From Massilia niastensis DSM 21313 (lineage in GTDB: Bacteria; Pseudomonadota; Gammaproteobacteria; Burkholderiales; Burkholderiaceae_D), in NCBI RefSeq assembly GCF_000382345.1, contig NZ_KB908090.1, positions 1-64,000 on the forward strand: a stretch of 64,000 nucleotides of DNA. Reading direction: 5' to 3'. Numbering within the stretch: the stretch's first letter is position 1; each line of letters starts with the position of its first letter. The translations under genes were made by a program, and so were the position numbers. The notes beneath the pieces were generated by a model, which saw only the letters and a program-made list of their open reading frames with translations, was not told the DNA's origin and did no database searches. Below are positions 7,929 through 16,571 of the stretch, one piece after another.

Positions 7929-8942
7929 ATGAAGTTCAAATGCCTGGCTGCCGCACTGCTGTCGTCCCTCCCGCTGTTCGCTCACGCCCAGACCAACGTC
8001 CAGGTCTACGGTGTGCTGGACGCGGCCATCGCGGTCGAGGACACCGACGCACCGGGTGAAGACCGTCGCACCGTCATCAACTCGGGTAACCAGTCGAGCA
8101 GCCGCCTGGGCTTCCGCGGTACCGAAGATCTCGGCAACGGCCTGAAGGCGCTGTTCAACATCGAGTCCACCGTGTCGCTGGACACCGGCGCGACCGATGC
8201 CGCACTGTGGGGCCGCCGCGCCGTGGTCGGCCTGCAAGGCAACTTCGGCACCCTGACCGTGGGCCGCGAGTACAGCCCGATCGCCGCCGTCGCCGCCGCG
8301 ACCGACGTCCTGGGCCAGGGCTTCTACGGCAGCAACCTGTCGGCCTTCGGCACCAACCGCATGACCCGCCGCCTGTCGAACTCGGTCAACTACAAGAGCA
8401 ACGACCTGTCCGGCCTCACCGTGCTGGCCGCCTACTCGGCTGGCGAGCGCACCGTCGATCCGTCGGGCGACCTGATGGGCGTGGCGCTGGAATACAAGAT
8501 CGGCGGCCTGTACCTGGGCGCCGGCTACCACAACTTCGAGCGCGTGGCGACCGGCGACGACAAGGAAATCGCCTTCGGCGCCGGCTACAGCTTCGGCGCA
8601 TTCGAAATCAAGGGTAACTACCTGGAAGCCGACCCGACCGGCGCCAACAACGAGTACAAGAACGCCAACCTCGGCGCTGCCTACACCTCCGGCCCGAACA
8701 AGGTGTTCCTGAACTTCCAGCAGCAGAAGCTGGAAAACGGCGCCAAGGGCAATACCGTGTCGGTCGCCTACAGCTACGCGCTGTCGAAGCGCACCAACCT
8801 GTACGGCAGCTACGCCCAACTGCGCAACAACGGCCAGGCCGTGTTCGCGATCAACTCGTCGTCGACCAGCGTCGCTCCGCCGGCAACCGCCCTGGGCGCC
8901 GATCCGTCGGTGTTCAGCGTGGGTGTGCGCCACAGCTTCTAA
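7929..8942 (+). CDS. Gram-negative porin (betaproteobacterial trimeric type)
   Basis: A 337-residue outer-membrane protein. A cleavable signal peptide MKFKCLAAALLSSLPLFAHA is followed by the mature start QTNVQVYGVLDAAI, typical of OmpC/Omp32-like porins in Burkholderiales. GFRGTEDLGNGLKALF and the terminal VGVRHSF (aromatic last residue for BAM recognition) support a 16-strand beta-barrel. The ATG at 7929 is preceded by AAAGGAG at ideal spacing, which overrules an in-frame start 24 bases upstream that would disrupt the signal peptide. The codon usage is biased (mostly C-ending), consistent with high expression. A strong terminator follows at 9020. Confidence 0.95.
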   Translation: MKFKCLAAALLSSLPLFAHAQTNVQVYGVLDAAIAVEDTDAPGEDRRTVINSGNQSSSRLGFRGTEDLGNGLKALFNIESTVSLDTGATDAALWGRRAVVGLQGNFGTLTVGREYSPIAAVAAATDVLGQGFYGSNLSAFGTNRMTRRLSNSVNYKSNDLSGLTVLAAYSAGERTVDPSGDLMGVALEYKIGGLYLGAGYHNFERVATGDDKEIAFGAGYSFGAFEIKGNYLEADPTGANNEYKNANLGAAYTSGPNKVFLNFQQQKLENGAKGNTVSVAYSYALSKRTNLYGSYAQLRNNGQAVFAINSSSTSVAPPATALGADPSVFSVGVRHSF

Positions 8943-9019
8943 GAAAGAACGGTGCGCCGGGCACGCAGCACGCTGCGTGCCACGGCTTCCCTCCGCCCCC
9001 GCGTCCGCAGGGGCAACTG

Positions 9020-9045
9020 ATGCCGGCTACGCCGGCATTTTTTTT
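9020..9045 (+). terminator. Rho-independent terminator of the porin gene
   Basis: The perfect 8-bp stem ATGCCGGC/GCCGGCAT with a TAC loop is followed directly by a run of eight Ts (9038-9045), 77 bases after the porin stop. Confidence 0.93.
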
Positions 9046-9085
9046 GCGCTGTCAGTGAACCTCCTTGCAGTGCACAGCCTCCGGC

Positions 9086-9124
9086 CTTAACGGTTTCTTA
9101 ACACCAGGCTAACACCTGTTTAAC
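9086..9124 (+). promoter_or_regulatory. Four-fold 11-bp-phased CTTAAC array (PmrA/QseB-type operator)
   Basis: Half-sites CTTAAC (9086-9091), CTTAAC (9097-9102), GCTAAC (9108-9113) and TTTAAC (9119-9124) are separated by exactly 5 bases each, placing them on one face of the helix. CTTAA-N6-CTTAA is the known recognition pattern of PmrA/QseB OmpR-type regulators. A -10-like TAGCAT lies 12 bases after the array. It precedes the LtaS-like gene and matches the array at 19229-19256. The likely binder, the regulator at 15565-16254, is inferred. Confidence 0.72.
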
Positions 9125-9271
9125 GCCCGATAACCTAGCATGGGCCGTTACGCCTTTCCAATGGGCGGGTATCCTGTTGGCCAAAATGTCGCTTCCTCAT
9201 CCCAGCCATGGACTATATTGCTGAATGAGCAAGCCGGCAATCACTGCCGGCACAGCCGGATCCGGTCGACC

Positions 9272-11308
9272 ATGCTCTTCACCAAGCAACAGGCATTCAA
9301 TCCAATACCTATGAGCAGTGTAGTATCAAGTAATAGAACAAGACTTCATGGCTTTGCGGCTCGGTTCGCACAGCTCAGCCAGTGGGCAGGCCCTTTCAGC
9401 AGCATTATTCACATGTTGCTCATCGGACTGATTGTTCTCTCCCTCTCCCGGCTTGCCCTGGTCGCGTGGCAGTGGGACCGGGTGCAGGCCACGGGCATTC
9501 CCATCACGGTGCTGGTTCAGGGCGTACGCGCAGACTTGGTCCTGCTTGGTTATGCCCTGGCAATTCCCCTCGTGTCGGCCCCCCTGTTCGCCTACTCCTA
9601 TTTTGCCCGCTTCTGGAAGCTGGCCGCGGTTTCCTGGGCGACCATCGCCCTCGTCTTCATCCTGTTCATGGAATTGTCGTCGCCGCAGTTCATCATGCAA
9701 TACGATGTCAGACCGAACCGTCTTTTCGTCGAGTATCTCGCCTATCCGCAGGAAGTCTTCTCCACACTGTGGAACGGTTTTCGCTTCGCGCTGTTAGCCG
9801 GCATCGGCCTGACGATCGGGCTGGGTCTGTTGATCTTTTACTTGCTGAAACATGCCTCCGACGGCACGACAATGTGGCCAGCCAGGAAGTTGTTACTGGT
9901 ATGGCCCTTGTTATGTCTTATCGTGTTCATGCAAATACGGTCCACGACGGGACACCGGCCAGCCAATCCCGCGTTGTTCGCACTGACGGGCGACTCCATG
10001 GTCAATTCGCTGATCATCAATTCATCATGGTCAGTCTTGGATGCAATTAGTTCCATACGAAAAGAGGCAGTCTCTTCAGAAATTTATGGAAAGTTTCCTC
10101 GAGAAAAAGTTCTCCCTGAAGTGAAGTCGGCAGCCTGGCTGCGCGACTATGCGTTCACCCATCCTGATATCCCTACACTTCATTTCCAGCAAGCCGCTAT
10201 CCAGCGGGACAAGCCTCTGAACCTGGTAATTGTGCTTGAAGAAAGCCTGGGCGCGACGTTCGTGAAGTCCCTGGGAGGGCTGCCTGTCACTCCGGAACTC
10301 GAAAAGCTGAAGGCCGAAGGATGGTGGTTTGAACAGTTATATGCGACCGGCACCCGTTCGGTACGCGGCATCGAGGCTGTCGTGGCCGGCTATGCCCCGA
10401 CGCCCGCGCGCAGCGTGGTCAAACTCTCGCTCGCCCAGCAGGATTTTTACACGCTTGCTGCCGGACTAGGCCAACAGGGTTACCACACCGAGTTTGTCTA
10501 CGGCGGCGAAGCCCATTTCGACAATATGCGCAGCTTCTTCACCGGCAATGGATTTCAACGGGTAGTCGACATTCGAGAAATGCGTCCGGCCTTTACCGGC
10601 AGCTGGGGCGCCTCGGACGAGGACCTGTTCAACAAATCGCTGGAACGCCTGGCGCAATTGCATGCACAGGGCAAACCCTTCTTCAGCCTGATCTTCACGT
10701 CGTCGAACCATGAGCCCTTTGAATTCCCTGACGGGAAAATTGCGCTTCATGATCCGGTCAAGCAAACAGTGAACAACGCGGTCAAATACGCAGATTACGC
10801 GCTTGGCAAATTCATGACCGAAGCAAAGAAACAGGCTTACTGGAAGGACACCCTGTTCCTCATCGTGGCCGACCACGACAACCGGGTCTACGGTAACAGC
10901 CTGGTGCCGATCAAGAAATTCCATATCCCTGGACTCATCCTTGGCGCCGACATCAAGCCGAAACGGATTGACACCATCGCCAGCCAGATCGATCTTGGCC
11001 CGACCCTGCTCTCGCTGATGGGCGTCTCGAGTGCACACCCGATGATTGGCAGGGATCTTGCCCGCGACAGCACCGCACCCGGCCGTGCACTGATCCAGTT
11101 CAACAACTACTTTGCGTGGCTGGAAGGCCAATCGGCGACGATCCTGCGTCCTGGCCAGCCTCCCCTGCTGGGTCGCTACAAGGCTTCAACCGGTGAGATG
11201 GATGCGCATGCGGGCACTCCGGACAAGGCACAGGTCGACAAGGCCATGGCGCATGTGATCCTGCCCTCGCTGCTCTATCGGGAGCAAAGGTACAGGTTGC
11301 CCGAATAG
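9272..11308 (+). CDS. LtaS/OpgB-like membrane sulfatase-fold phosphotransferase
   Basis: A 678-residue inner-membrane protein. About five transmembrane helices occupy the first ~230 residues, followed by a large periplasmic sulfatase/alkaline-phosphatase-fold domain. Metal and nucleophile motifs are present: VIVLEESLG, the nucleophile Thr in TGTRSVRGIEA, FVYGGEAHFDNM, IFTSSNHEPF and IVADHDNR. Family members (LtaS, OpgB/MdoB) transfer glycerol-phosphate from phosphatidylglycerol to a polymer or glucan, leaving diacylglycerol. The acceptor here is unknown. It converges with dgkA, whose product recycles diacylglycerol, and is preceded by the phased CTTAAC array. The start is uncertain: ATG 9272 or ATG 9311, neither with a clear ribosome site. 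A start at 9140 would overlap the predicted promoter. Confidence 0.85.
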   Translation: MLFTKQQAFNPIPMSSVVSSNRTRLHGFAARFAQLSQWAGPFSSIIHMLLIGLIVLSLSRLALVAWQWDRVQATGIPITVLVQGVRADLVLLGYALAIPLVSAPLFAYSYFARFWKLAAVSWATIALVFILFMELSSPQFIMQYDVRPNRLFVEYLAYPQEVFSTLWNGFRFALLAGIGLTIGLGLLIFYLLKHASDGTTMWPARKLLLVWPLLCLIVFMQIRSTTGHRPANPALFALTGDSMVNSLIINSSWSVLDAISSIRKEAVSSEIYGKFPREKVLPEVKSAAWLRDYAFTHPDIPTLHFQQAAIQRDKPLNLVIVLEESLGATFVKSLGGLPVTPELEKLKAEGWWFEQLYATGTRSVRGIEAVVAGYAPTPARSVVKLSLAQQDFYTLAAGLGQQGYHTEFVYGGEAHFDNMRSFFTGNGFQRVVDIREMRPAFTGSWGASDEDLFNKSLERLAQLHAQGKPFFSLIFTSSNHEPFEFPDGKIALHDPVKQTVNNAVKYADYALGKFMTEAKKQAYWKDTLFLIVADHDNRVYGNSLVPIKKFHIPGLILGADIKPKRIDTIASQIDLGPTLLSLMGVSSAHPMIGRDLARDSTAPGRALIQFNNYFAWLEGQSATILRPGQPPLLGRYKASTGEMDAHAGTPDKAQVDKAMAHVILPSLLYREQRYRLPE

Positions 11309-11344
11309 CCGACAGGTTTGGCCGCCACGCCCGGCAGCGATCCC

Positions 11345-11743
11345 CTAGCCCAGGAAGAGCGGTCCCACGATCACACCCCACGTTATCGTGGCGACAAGCA
11401 CCGCCAGGAAGACAGCCGCGCTTCCCAGATCCTTGGCGTTTTTGGATAAGGGGTGCCGTTCCAACGAAATCCGGTCCACGGCCGCCTCGATCGCGGAATT
11501 GAGCAATTCAACGATCAACACCAGCGCGAGCACCGCCACGAGCGCCAGTTTCCTGATGTCGGAAACCGGCAGCAGGGCGGCGATGGCCATCGCCGGCATC
11601 GCTACCAGTAACTCCTGCCGGAACGCATGTTCCGACTTCCATGCAAACCTGAGACCTTGGACCGAATAGCGGGACGCGGCGACGATGCGGGCAAATCCAC
11701 TTTTGCTCTTGAATTCACTGATTTGATGTTCGTTCTGCAACAT
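11345..11743 (-). CDS. dgkA: Diacylglycerol kinase DgkA
   Basis: A 132-residue, three-helix inner-membrane kinase that phosphorylates diacylglycerol to phosphatidate. The family signature VELLNSAIEAAVDRI is present with catalytic glutamates E79 and E86, and FAWKSEHAFRQE forms the amphipathic N-terminal part. Length matches the family (about 120-135). It is the last gene of the minus-strand unit, 51 bases after the PAP2 gene. Diacylglycerol is the by-product of phosphoethanolamine transfer by EptA, so the position makes metabolic sense; some mobile mcr genes (mcr-3) are also accompanied by dgkA. Confidence 0.95.
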   Translation of the reverse strand: MLQNEHQISEFKSKSGFARIVAASRYSVQGLRFAWKSEHAFRQELLVAMPAMAIAALLPVSDIRKLALVAVLALVLIVELLNSAIEAAVDRISLERHPLSKNAKDLGSAAVFLAVLVATITWGVIVGPLFLG

Positions 11744-11794
11744 TGACGAGTGTCCTGTATGTCTGTTGGCGTATCCGGGTGAGGACGACGCTTG

Positions 11795-12604
11795 TTAAAG
11801 AATTGATTCGGAAATGTCCGTCTCATGTGTCGGCCTGCGCTGGTCTGTCACCGGCGCAAGCGTGGGGACGGCCGCAACGCTCGACCGGGTTCTCTTTGGC
11901 TGTAAGGCGATGATCGCAACCAGTACAATCGCGCACGCAATCCAGATCGACCAGAGCGTATGCGTCAGGAAGTGTGCCCCGCGTAGCTGTTGCAGGAAGC
12001 CGAGCATCCCGCCCAGCGTGATTCCCGCGAAGGCCGCCGTCCGCGCCGCGCGTGGATGGCATGGAGGCCAGTAGACCCCCAGCGACAGAAGCCACAGTGC
12101 ACTCGATGCGTGCCCCGCCGGCAGGCAGTGTCCTGGAATGGCGCCGACCGGCAAGGCATCGAAGATGCGCACGTAGTCCTGGTTGCCGCCGTAACGCGCC
12201 AGGTCCCATGGGCAGTGCGACGAGCTGACCTGCTTCAGCGAACTGGTCACGATCGGCACCAGCAGCGCTGATAGTGCAACGATGCGGATGCGCAGGCGGC
12301 CAAGCGCGCCGAATCGCGCCATGGGCCTGATCGCATCGACCAGCGCGCATCCGATGAACCCCAGGGCCACCAGCATCAAGAGCCATTTCAGGATGACGTG
12401 GCTGAAGGTTTCGGTGAGCCATGCGTGTTGCCAAGGGAAGGCCTTGCTTGCGACGTCGAACAGCGCGTCGGCCAGCACCAGATCGGTGTCCGTGTAGCGC
12501 CCCAGCCAAAGGGTGAGCAGCGCCCCCGCGATCATCGCGGCGGAGATCCGCCATATCGTTCCTGGGCCCAGCAGGGTCGGGTGAGCGGCGTGGCCAGGCC
12601 GCAC
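11795..12604 (-). CDS. PAP2-family membrane phosphatase
   Basis: A 269-residue protein with about six transmembrane helices. PAP2 motifs are seen in divergent form: motif 1 KQVSSSHCPWDL, motif 2 PGHCLPAGHASS (PAGH in place of PSGH), motif 3 RGAHFLTHTLWS with the catalytic His. Such enzymes remove phosphate from lipid phosphates such as lipid A, undecaprenyl pyrophosphate or phosphatidate. It starts with GTG at 12604, one base after the TGA of eptA, so the two are translationally coupled. The same pairing (mcr-1 with a pap2 gene) is known from mobile colistin-resistance elements. Its substrate is not decided by sequence. Confidence 0.88.
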   Translation of the reverse strand: MRPGHAAHPTLLGPGTIWRISAAMIAGALLTLWLGRYTDTDLVLADALFDVASKAFPWQHAWLTETFSHVILKWLLMLVALGFIGCALVDAIRPMARFGALGRLRIRIVALSALLVPIVTSSLKQVSSSHCPWDLARYGGNQDYVRIFDALPVGAIPGHCLPAGHASSALWLLSLGVYWPPCHPRAARTAAFAGITLGGMLGFLQQLRGAHFLTHTLWSIWIACAIVLVAIIALQPKRTRSSVAAVPTLAPVTDQRRPTHETDISESIL

Positions 12605-12605
12605 C

Positions 12606-14267
12606 TCAAGCCGCCCTAATGCATGAGTGAAACAGGTCGAGCCGCGGATTGAGTACCGCAGTATTCACGTCCAGCATCCCGAGCACGGAATGGAAGATGT
12701 TGTCGTGCGAAAGCGGCTGGTTGCGTCGCTCGTCCAGGCAGCGGCGATCGATGTGGAAGCGTTCGCCAAAGCCTTCCGACATCCACAACATCATGGGCAC
12801 CTCGGTTTGCTCCCGCGGCGCAAAGAAATAGGGCGCGCCGTGGAGGTACACATTATTCTCCCCCAGCGATTCTCCGTGGTCGGAGAAGTACAGCATCGCC
12901 GTATCGACACCCTCTCCTTCGGCAGTCTCGCGCAGCAAATCGATGGTCTTGCTCAGGAAGTAGTCGGTGTAGACGATCGTGTTGTCATACGCAGCCTGGA
13001 TGGACTCGCGCGTACACTTTTCGAACTGGTTGGTGGCGCATACCGGTCCGAATCGGGCAAACTCGCGCGGATAACGGCTTGCGTAAACAGGACCATGGCT
13101 GCCTTTCTGGTGCAGCACGACTACAAGATCCCTGCTGCTGTTGCGAAGCAGTTCCGGCAGCCCTTCAAGCAGTCGCTCGTCGTAGCATTCGTCGCCGGCG
13201 CAGTGGCTGTCGTGCCCAGTCGGCCGTGACACGTCCTCATACTTCACGCGATCGCACACGCCCTTGCATCCGGAATTGTTATCGCGCCACACCACCGCGA
13301 AGCCGGCGTGCGTGAGCACGTCGAGCAAACCTTCCTGGCTCGACGCTTTGGACTGGCTGTAGCCATCCCGGCCCAGCGCGGAGAAAACGCATGGTACGGA
13401 AATCGCTGTCGCTGTCCCACACGAACTCACATGCGAAAAATTGATCAGTCCAGCTTGCCGTTCCAGGAGTGGATTGGTAAGGCGGGAATAACCGTTGAGC
13501 GAGAAACTTGCAGCGCGCGCCGTTTCACCAACGACGATGACTGTCAGCGTCTTGCGATGTTGCCCTGCCCATGCCCTGCCCTTCACGGCATCGCGTCCAA
13601 GCGGCGCAACCACGATGCCAGTACTCCACCGATTGCGCAGGTAGCCGTGCATGGCCTGAATGAAATTGGTGGGCGTGAGGAGGAAGCGCAGTTCGCGATG
13701 CTCGCGCAGCGCCGGCGCAAGGCTCTTGAAGAACAAAACCAGAAGCAAGGTTGCCAGCAACAGCGAGCCCCCCGCGATACCAGTACGCTTCAGAAGTCCC
13801 CGCGCGCCGGGCGGAAATCGAATATCGGCGCGCGCGATCAACAGTGACGGCAGCACGCCTAGAAGGCCAAGCTTGGCAGCCAAATTCCAGCTGATCAGTT
13901 CAGTTGCTTCCCGCGCATCGGTTTCAAACACATTCTGGATCATGGCCTTGTCGATGACAATTCCATAGGCGGCAATGAAATAGCTTGCCGCAGAAGCCGT
14001 CAGTACCAGTGCGATCAAGACTGGTTTGGCGACATAGCGGAAGCTTGCCATGGTCAGGCAGGCGTTGAAAAAAAGTACGACGATAAGGAAGGCGCCCGCC
14101 AGCAGGGGCAGATTGGCCAGCGAAAAGCCACCGGCTGCATGCGTGAATATCGACCAGAACTTGACGTTACCGGCACTCGCCAGCAGAAGCGCTACCACCA
14201 AGGTGAGTACCGGCGCATCAACACGTCTTACCAACAATTTATCCACTCCGGGACCCTGTTCAAACAC
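12606..14267 (-). CDS. eptA: EptA/MCR-like phosphoethanolamine–lipid A transferase
   Basis: A 553-residue inner-membrane enzyme that transfers phosphoethanolamine from phosphatidylethanolamine to lipid A, lowering surface charge and polymyxin binding. Five transmembrane helices lie in the first ~190 residues, followed by the periplasmic catalytic domain. All zinc and nucleophile positions of the MCR/EptA family are visible: E248 in VVGETARA, nucleophile T287 in SCGTATA, H391 in KGSHGP, D463-H464 in FSDHGES and H476 in YLHGAPY. Six or more cysteines are placed as in the family disulfides (e.g. C283/C293). It is followed by pap2 (1-base gap) and dgkA and preceded by its own two-component system. 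Confidence 0.95.
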   Translation of the reverse strand: MFEQGPGVDKLLVRRVDAPVLTLVVALLLASAGNVKFWSIFTHAAGGFSLANLPLLAGAFLIVVLFFNACLTMASFRYVAKPVLIALVLTASAASYFIAAYGIVIDKAMIQNVFETDAREATELISWNLAAKLGLLGVLPSLLIARADIRFPPGARGLLKRTGIAGGSLLLATLLLVLFFKSLAPALREHRELRFLLTPTNFIQAMHGYLRNRWSTGIVVAPLGRDAVKGRAWAGQHRKTLTVIVVGETARAASFSLNGYSRLTNPLLERQAGLINFSHVSSCGTATAISVPCVFSALGRDGYSQSKASSQEGLLDVLTHAGFAVVWRDNNSGCKGVCDRVKYEDVSRPTGHDSHCAGDECYDERLLEGLPELLRNSSRDLVVVLHQKGSHGPVYASRYPREFARFGPVCATNQFEKCTRESIQAAYDNTIVYTDYFLSKTIDLLRETAEGEGVDTAMLYFSDHGESLGENNVYLHGAPYFFAPREQTEVPMMLWMSEGFGERFHIDRRCLDERRNQPLSHDNIFHSVLGMLDVNTAVLNPRLDLFHSCIRAA

Positions 14268-14336
14268 TGCAGTCCGAACTGGACCGCATTGCTCAAAGGA
14301 TAGAGATGGACGGATTAGGCCCTCGTCAAATGCGCG

Positions 14337-15578
14337 TTAGGTTTGCGTGAACTCCGATGGAAATGTGATCGTGAAACGGCTGCCGCCTCCTTCGCGATTC
14401 TCATGGGCGAGCGAAGCGCCCAGGTATTCGCAAATGCGCTTTACCAAGGACAGTCCCAGTCCTGTTCCAGCCGAGCCACTGGACGGGATGACGGCAGCGC
14501 CCTCGCCGAGCGTTTGTCGTACGGACAGCGGCAAGCCCGGTCCGGTGTCTTCGACGACGATCCGTCCCGGTTCCAGCAGGACCGTCACCGTCCCCTGGTC
14601 CGTGTACTGGCAGGCATTACGAACAAGATTGGCGATCGCCGAGGTGCATAGTTCGGCGGGAGCGCGTACGCTGACGGATGCATGGCCTGCACAACGCAAG
14701 CTCACCGGTTTACGTGCAACCATATATTGATAACGCTCGGTTTCACGCTGCGCAATATCGCTCACCGACACAGGCGCAAACAGGCTGACCTCTGGCGAGC
14801 GGGCCAGCAAGAGCAAGACGGTGACGCACTCCGTCGCTTCCTGTGCGGCCCGGTAGATGCGTTCGGCAGGCGCACGGTCCTCGTTATTCCCTCCTCTTTC
14901 GAGCAGGATTTCAGCAGCTCCCATGATCACGGTGAGCGGAGTGCGAAGTTCGTGGCTGACATCGCCTGTAAAAAAACGCTCCCGATCGAGAAATTCGCGC
15001 AGTTCGGACGTATGTGCATCGAGAACGCGCGCAAGAACGCCCAACTCGTCCTTACGCTCCTTCAGCGGCAGTGACGACGCGCCATGCTCGACAGCGTCGA
15101 CGAGTTGACGCACCGGCGCCACGATCCTGCGTCCGACAAACCGGCCAAGAAAAAATGCCAGCAACACGAAACCGGTAAAGAAAGCGGCAAACATCGAATA
15201 CACAAGCAGCTCGACCTTCTCGTAGTCGCTTTCATGATCGACGACGACATACGGTCCACGTTGGTCAGCACCCGACAGCACGTGCAGGCCAATGCCATCG
15301 ACCTCCTTGTCCGAAACGCCGGCAGGCAGCCCGCGTAGCGATAGTGGTATATCCCCGCCCCGGTGAAAGCGCAGGCCGGCAGGCAGGTCCGCATTGAAGC
15401 CCGCCGCTTCGCGAGGGCGTGCCCATTTCTCGACTTCCGTCAGCCGGTTATCGACCAGGTAGACTTCAATACCTTCGACAGCGAGTGCTGCAAGCACGGC
15501 AAAGAATACCGACAGCACGAAGCCAAACAGAATGAAGGCGGCGACAATCGGCCGGCTCAGGGAATCAGCCGGGCGCAT
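14337..15578 (-). CDS. OmpR-partner sensor histidine kinase (PmrB/QseC-like)
   Basis: A 413-residue kinase with TM1 (about 10-35) and TM2 (about 125-147) flanking a ~90-residue periplasmic sensor. A HAMP-like region precedes the HisKA domain with phosphoacceptor H209 in GDVSHELRTPLT; the HATPase has NLVRNACQYT, VVEDTGPGLP and GTGLGLSLVKRI. ATG 15578 is chosen because it overlaps the regulator's stop by 14 bases (ATGCGCCCGGCTGA), the usual coupling in such pairs; the longer frame from 15665 would run deep into the regulator. It probably senses cationic peptides, metals or envelope stress, by analogy with PmrB/QseC. Confidence 0.9.
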   Translation of the reverse strand: MRPADSLSRPIVAAFILFGFVLSVFFAVLAALAVEGIEVYLVDNRLTEVEKWARPREAAGFNADLPAGLRFHRGGDIPLSLRGLPAGVSDKEVDGIGLHVLSGADQRGPYVVVDHESDYEKVELLVYSMFAAFFTGFVLLAFFLGRFVGRRIVAPVRQLVDAVEHGASSLPLKERKDELGVLARVLDAHTSELREFLDRERFFTGDVSHELRTPLTVIMGAAEILLERGGNNEDRAPAERIYRAAQEATECVTVLLLLARSPEVSLFAPVSVSDIAQRETERYQYMVARKPVSLRCAGHASVSVRAPAELCTSAIANLVRNACQYTDQGTVTVLLEPGRIVVEDTGPGLPLSVRQTLGEGAAVIPSSGSAGTGLGLSLVKRICEYLGASLAHENREGGGSRFTITFPSEFTQT

Positions 15579-16254
15579 CAGGTAGAGCGAGTCGGTAGCC
15601 AACCCCAGGAACGGTATGGACCATGGCGAAAGGAAAAGGTTTATCGATTGCCTGGCGCAGCGCATGGATGTGCGTGCGCAAGGCGTCGCTTTCAGGCCGG
15701 TTTTCGCCCCATACCGCTTCCTCCAGGACTTCGCGCGGAACGATACGCGGGGCAGCGGCCATCAGGCAACGCAGCAGCACGTAGCCCGTCTTGGTTAGAA
15801 CGATCTTGACCCCGTCGCGCGCAGCATCCTGCAGTTCAGGATCGAAGGTGAGCCCGCCAAAGCGCAACCCCCGGCCGATGACATGCTGCCCCCCGGCCCG
15901 GCGCACCAGGGCCCTCAAGCGTACGTCCAGTTCGACCAGCGAGTAGGGTTTGATCAGGTAATCGTCTGCGCCGCTTTCGAAACCGGCAACCTTGTCGGGA
16001 AGGCTGTCGCGTGCCGTCAACATGAGGACAGGTGTCGGGGTGCGCAGCTCCGAACGAAGCTTATGGCACAGCTCCAGCCCGTTCAAACCTGGCAGCATGA
16101 CATCGAGGATGATGACGTCATACTTGTTTTCGGAAGCAAGGGCAAGTCCGCCATATCCGTTTCGGGCGGAATCAACCGTGTAGCCTTTCGGCTCCAGGAA
16201 GCCATACAGATTGGCCAGAATGTCGGGGTTGTCTTCTACGATGAGGATACGCAT
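15565..16254 (-). CDS. OmpR/PhoB-family response regulator (PmrA/QseB-like)
   Basis: A 229-residue protein. The receiver domain has phosphoacceptor D51 in IILDVMLPG and switch residues (MLTARD, LIKPYS); the C-terminal winged helix ends with MVHTVPGVGYRLA, the recognition wing typical of this family. It is the first gene of the minus-strand unit regulator–kinase–eptA–pap2–dgkA. The two 11-bp-phased CTTAAC arrays at 9086 and 19229 are the pattern bound by PmrA/QseB-type regulators, so these are its probable targets (inference). No such array was found directly upstream of its own start. Confidence 0.92.
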   Translation of the reverse strand: MRILIVEDNPDILANLYGFLEPKGYTVDSARNGYGGLALASENKYDVIILDVMLPGLNGLELCHKLRSELRTPTPVLMLTARDSLPDKVAGFESGADDYLIKPYSLVELDVRLRALVRRAGGQHVIGRGLRFGGLTFDPELQDAARDGVKIVLTKTGYVLLRCLMAAAPRIVPREVLEEAVWGENRPESDALRTHIHALRQAIDKPFPFAMVHTVPGVGYRLALPDAPG

Positions 16255-16483
16255 CCAGCTATTGTAAGTCGAAATTTCTCAGGCACAGGGACAAAAAGCA
16301 CAGCCTGGTTCAGGCTGGCAAAGCCTGCCGCAGCTGCATCCTGTTGCCACCAACGACATCTCCACCCACCTTCGCAGCCGGGTGTGACAGTGCCCCGTCA
16401 ATCCCGTGCCCGCCTCTGCCCCTCCATGCGCCGCCCCGCAGCGTCCAGGGGCATCGAGCGCGGACGAGGTCTTCCTTCCCAAT

Positions 16484-16515
16484 GAAAAAAACCCTCCTGG
16501 CCTAGCCAGGAGGGT
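16484..16515 (-). terminator. Rho-independent terminator of the TonB-receptor gene
   Basis: The perfect 11-bp stem ACCCTCCTGGC/GCCAGGAGGGT (16491-16501/16505-16515) has a poly-A run at 16485-16491, which is a U-tract when read on the minus strand. It lies 56 bases after the receptor stop. The remainder of the 317-base gap (16255-16571) shows no further gene; its left end must hold the promoter of the regulator gene. Confidence 0.92.
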
Positions 16516-16571
16516 GACGCTCGCCCGCCAGCGACGAGACTGCGATCAGCGTTCGCTACGCTGCCGACGGC

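Noticed and set aside
9140-9271. Upstream start of the LtaS-like gene
   Set aside because: The region overlaps the predicted -10 element and lacks coding character; later ATGs fit the first membrane helix better.
14336-14352. GTTCAC-N5-CCTAAC on the minus strand before eptA as a third regulator array
   Set aside because: Only two poorly matching half-sites, within the end of the kinase gene, and no convincing -10 element downstream; too weak to list.
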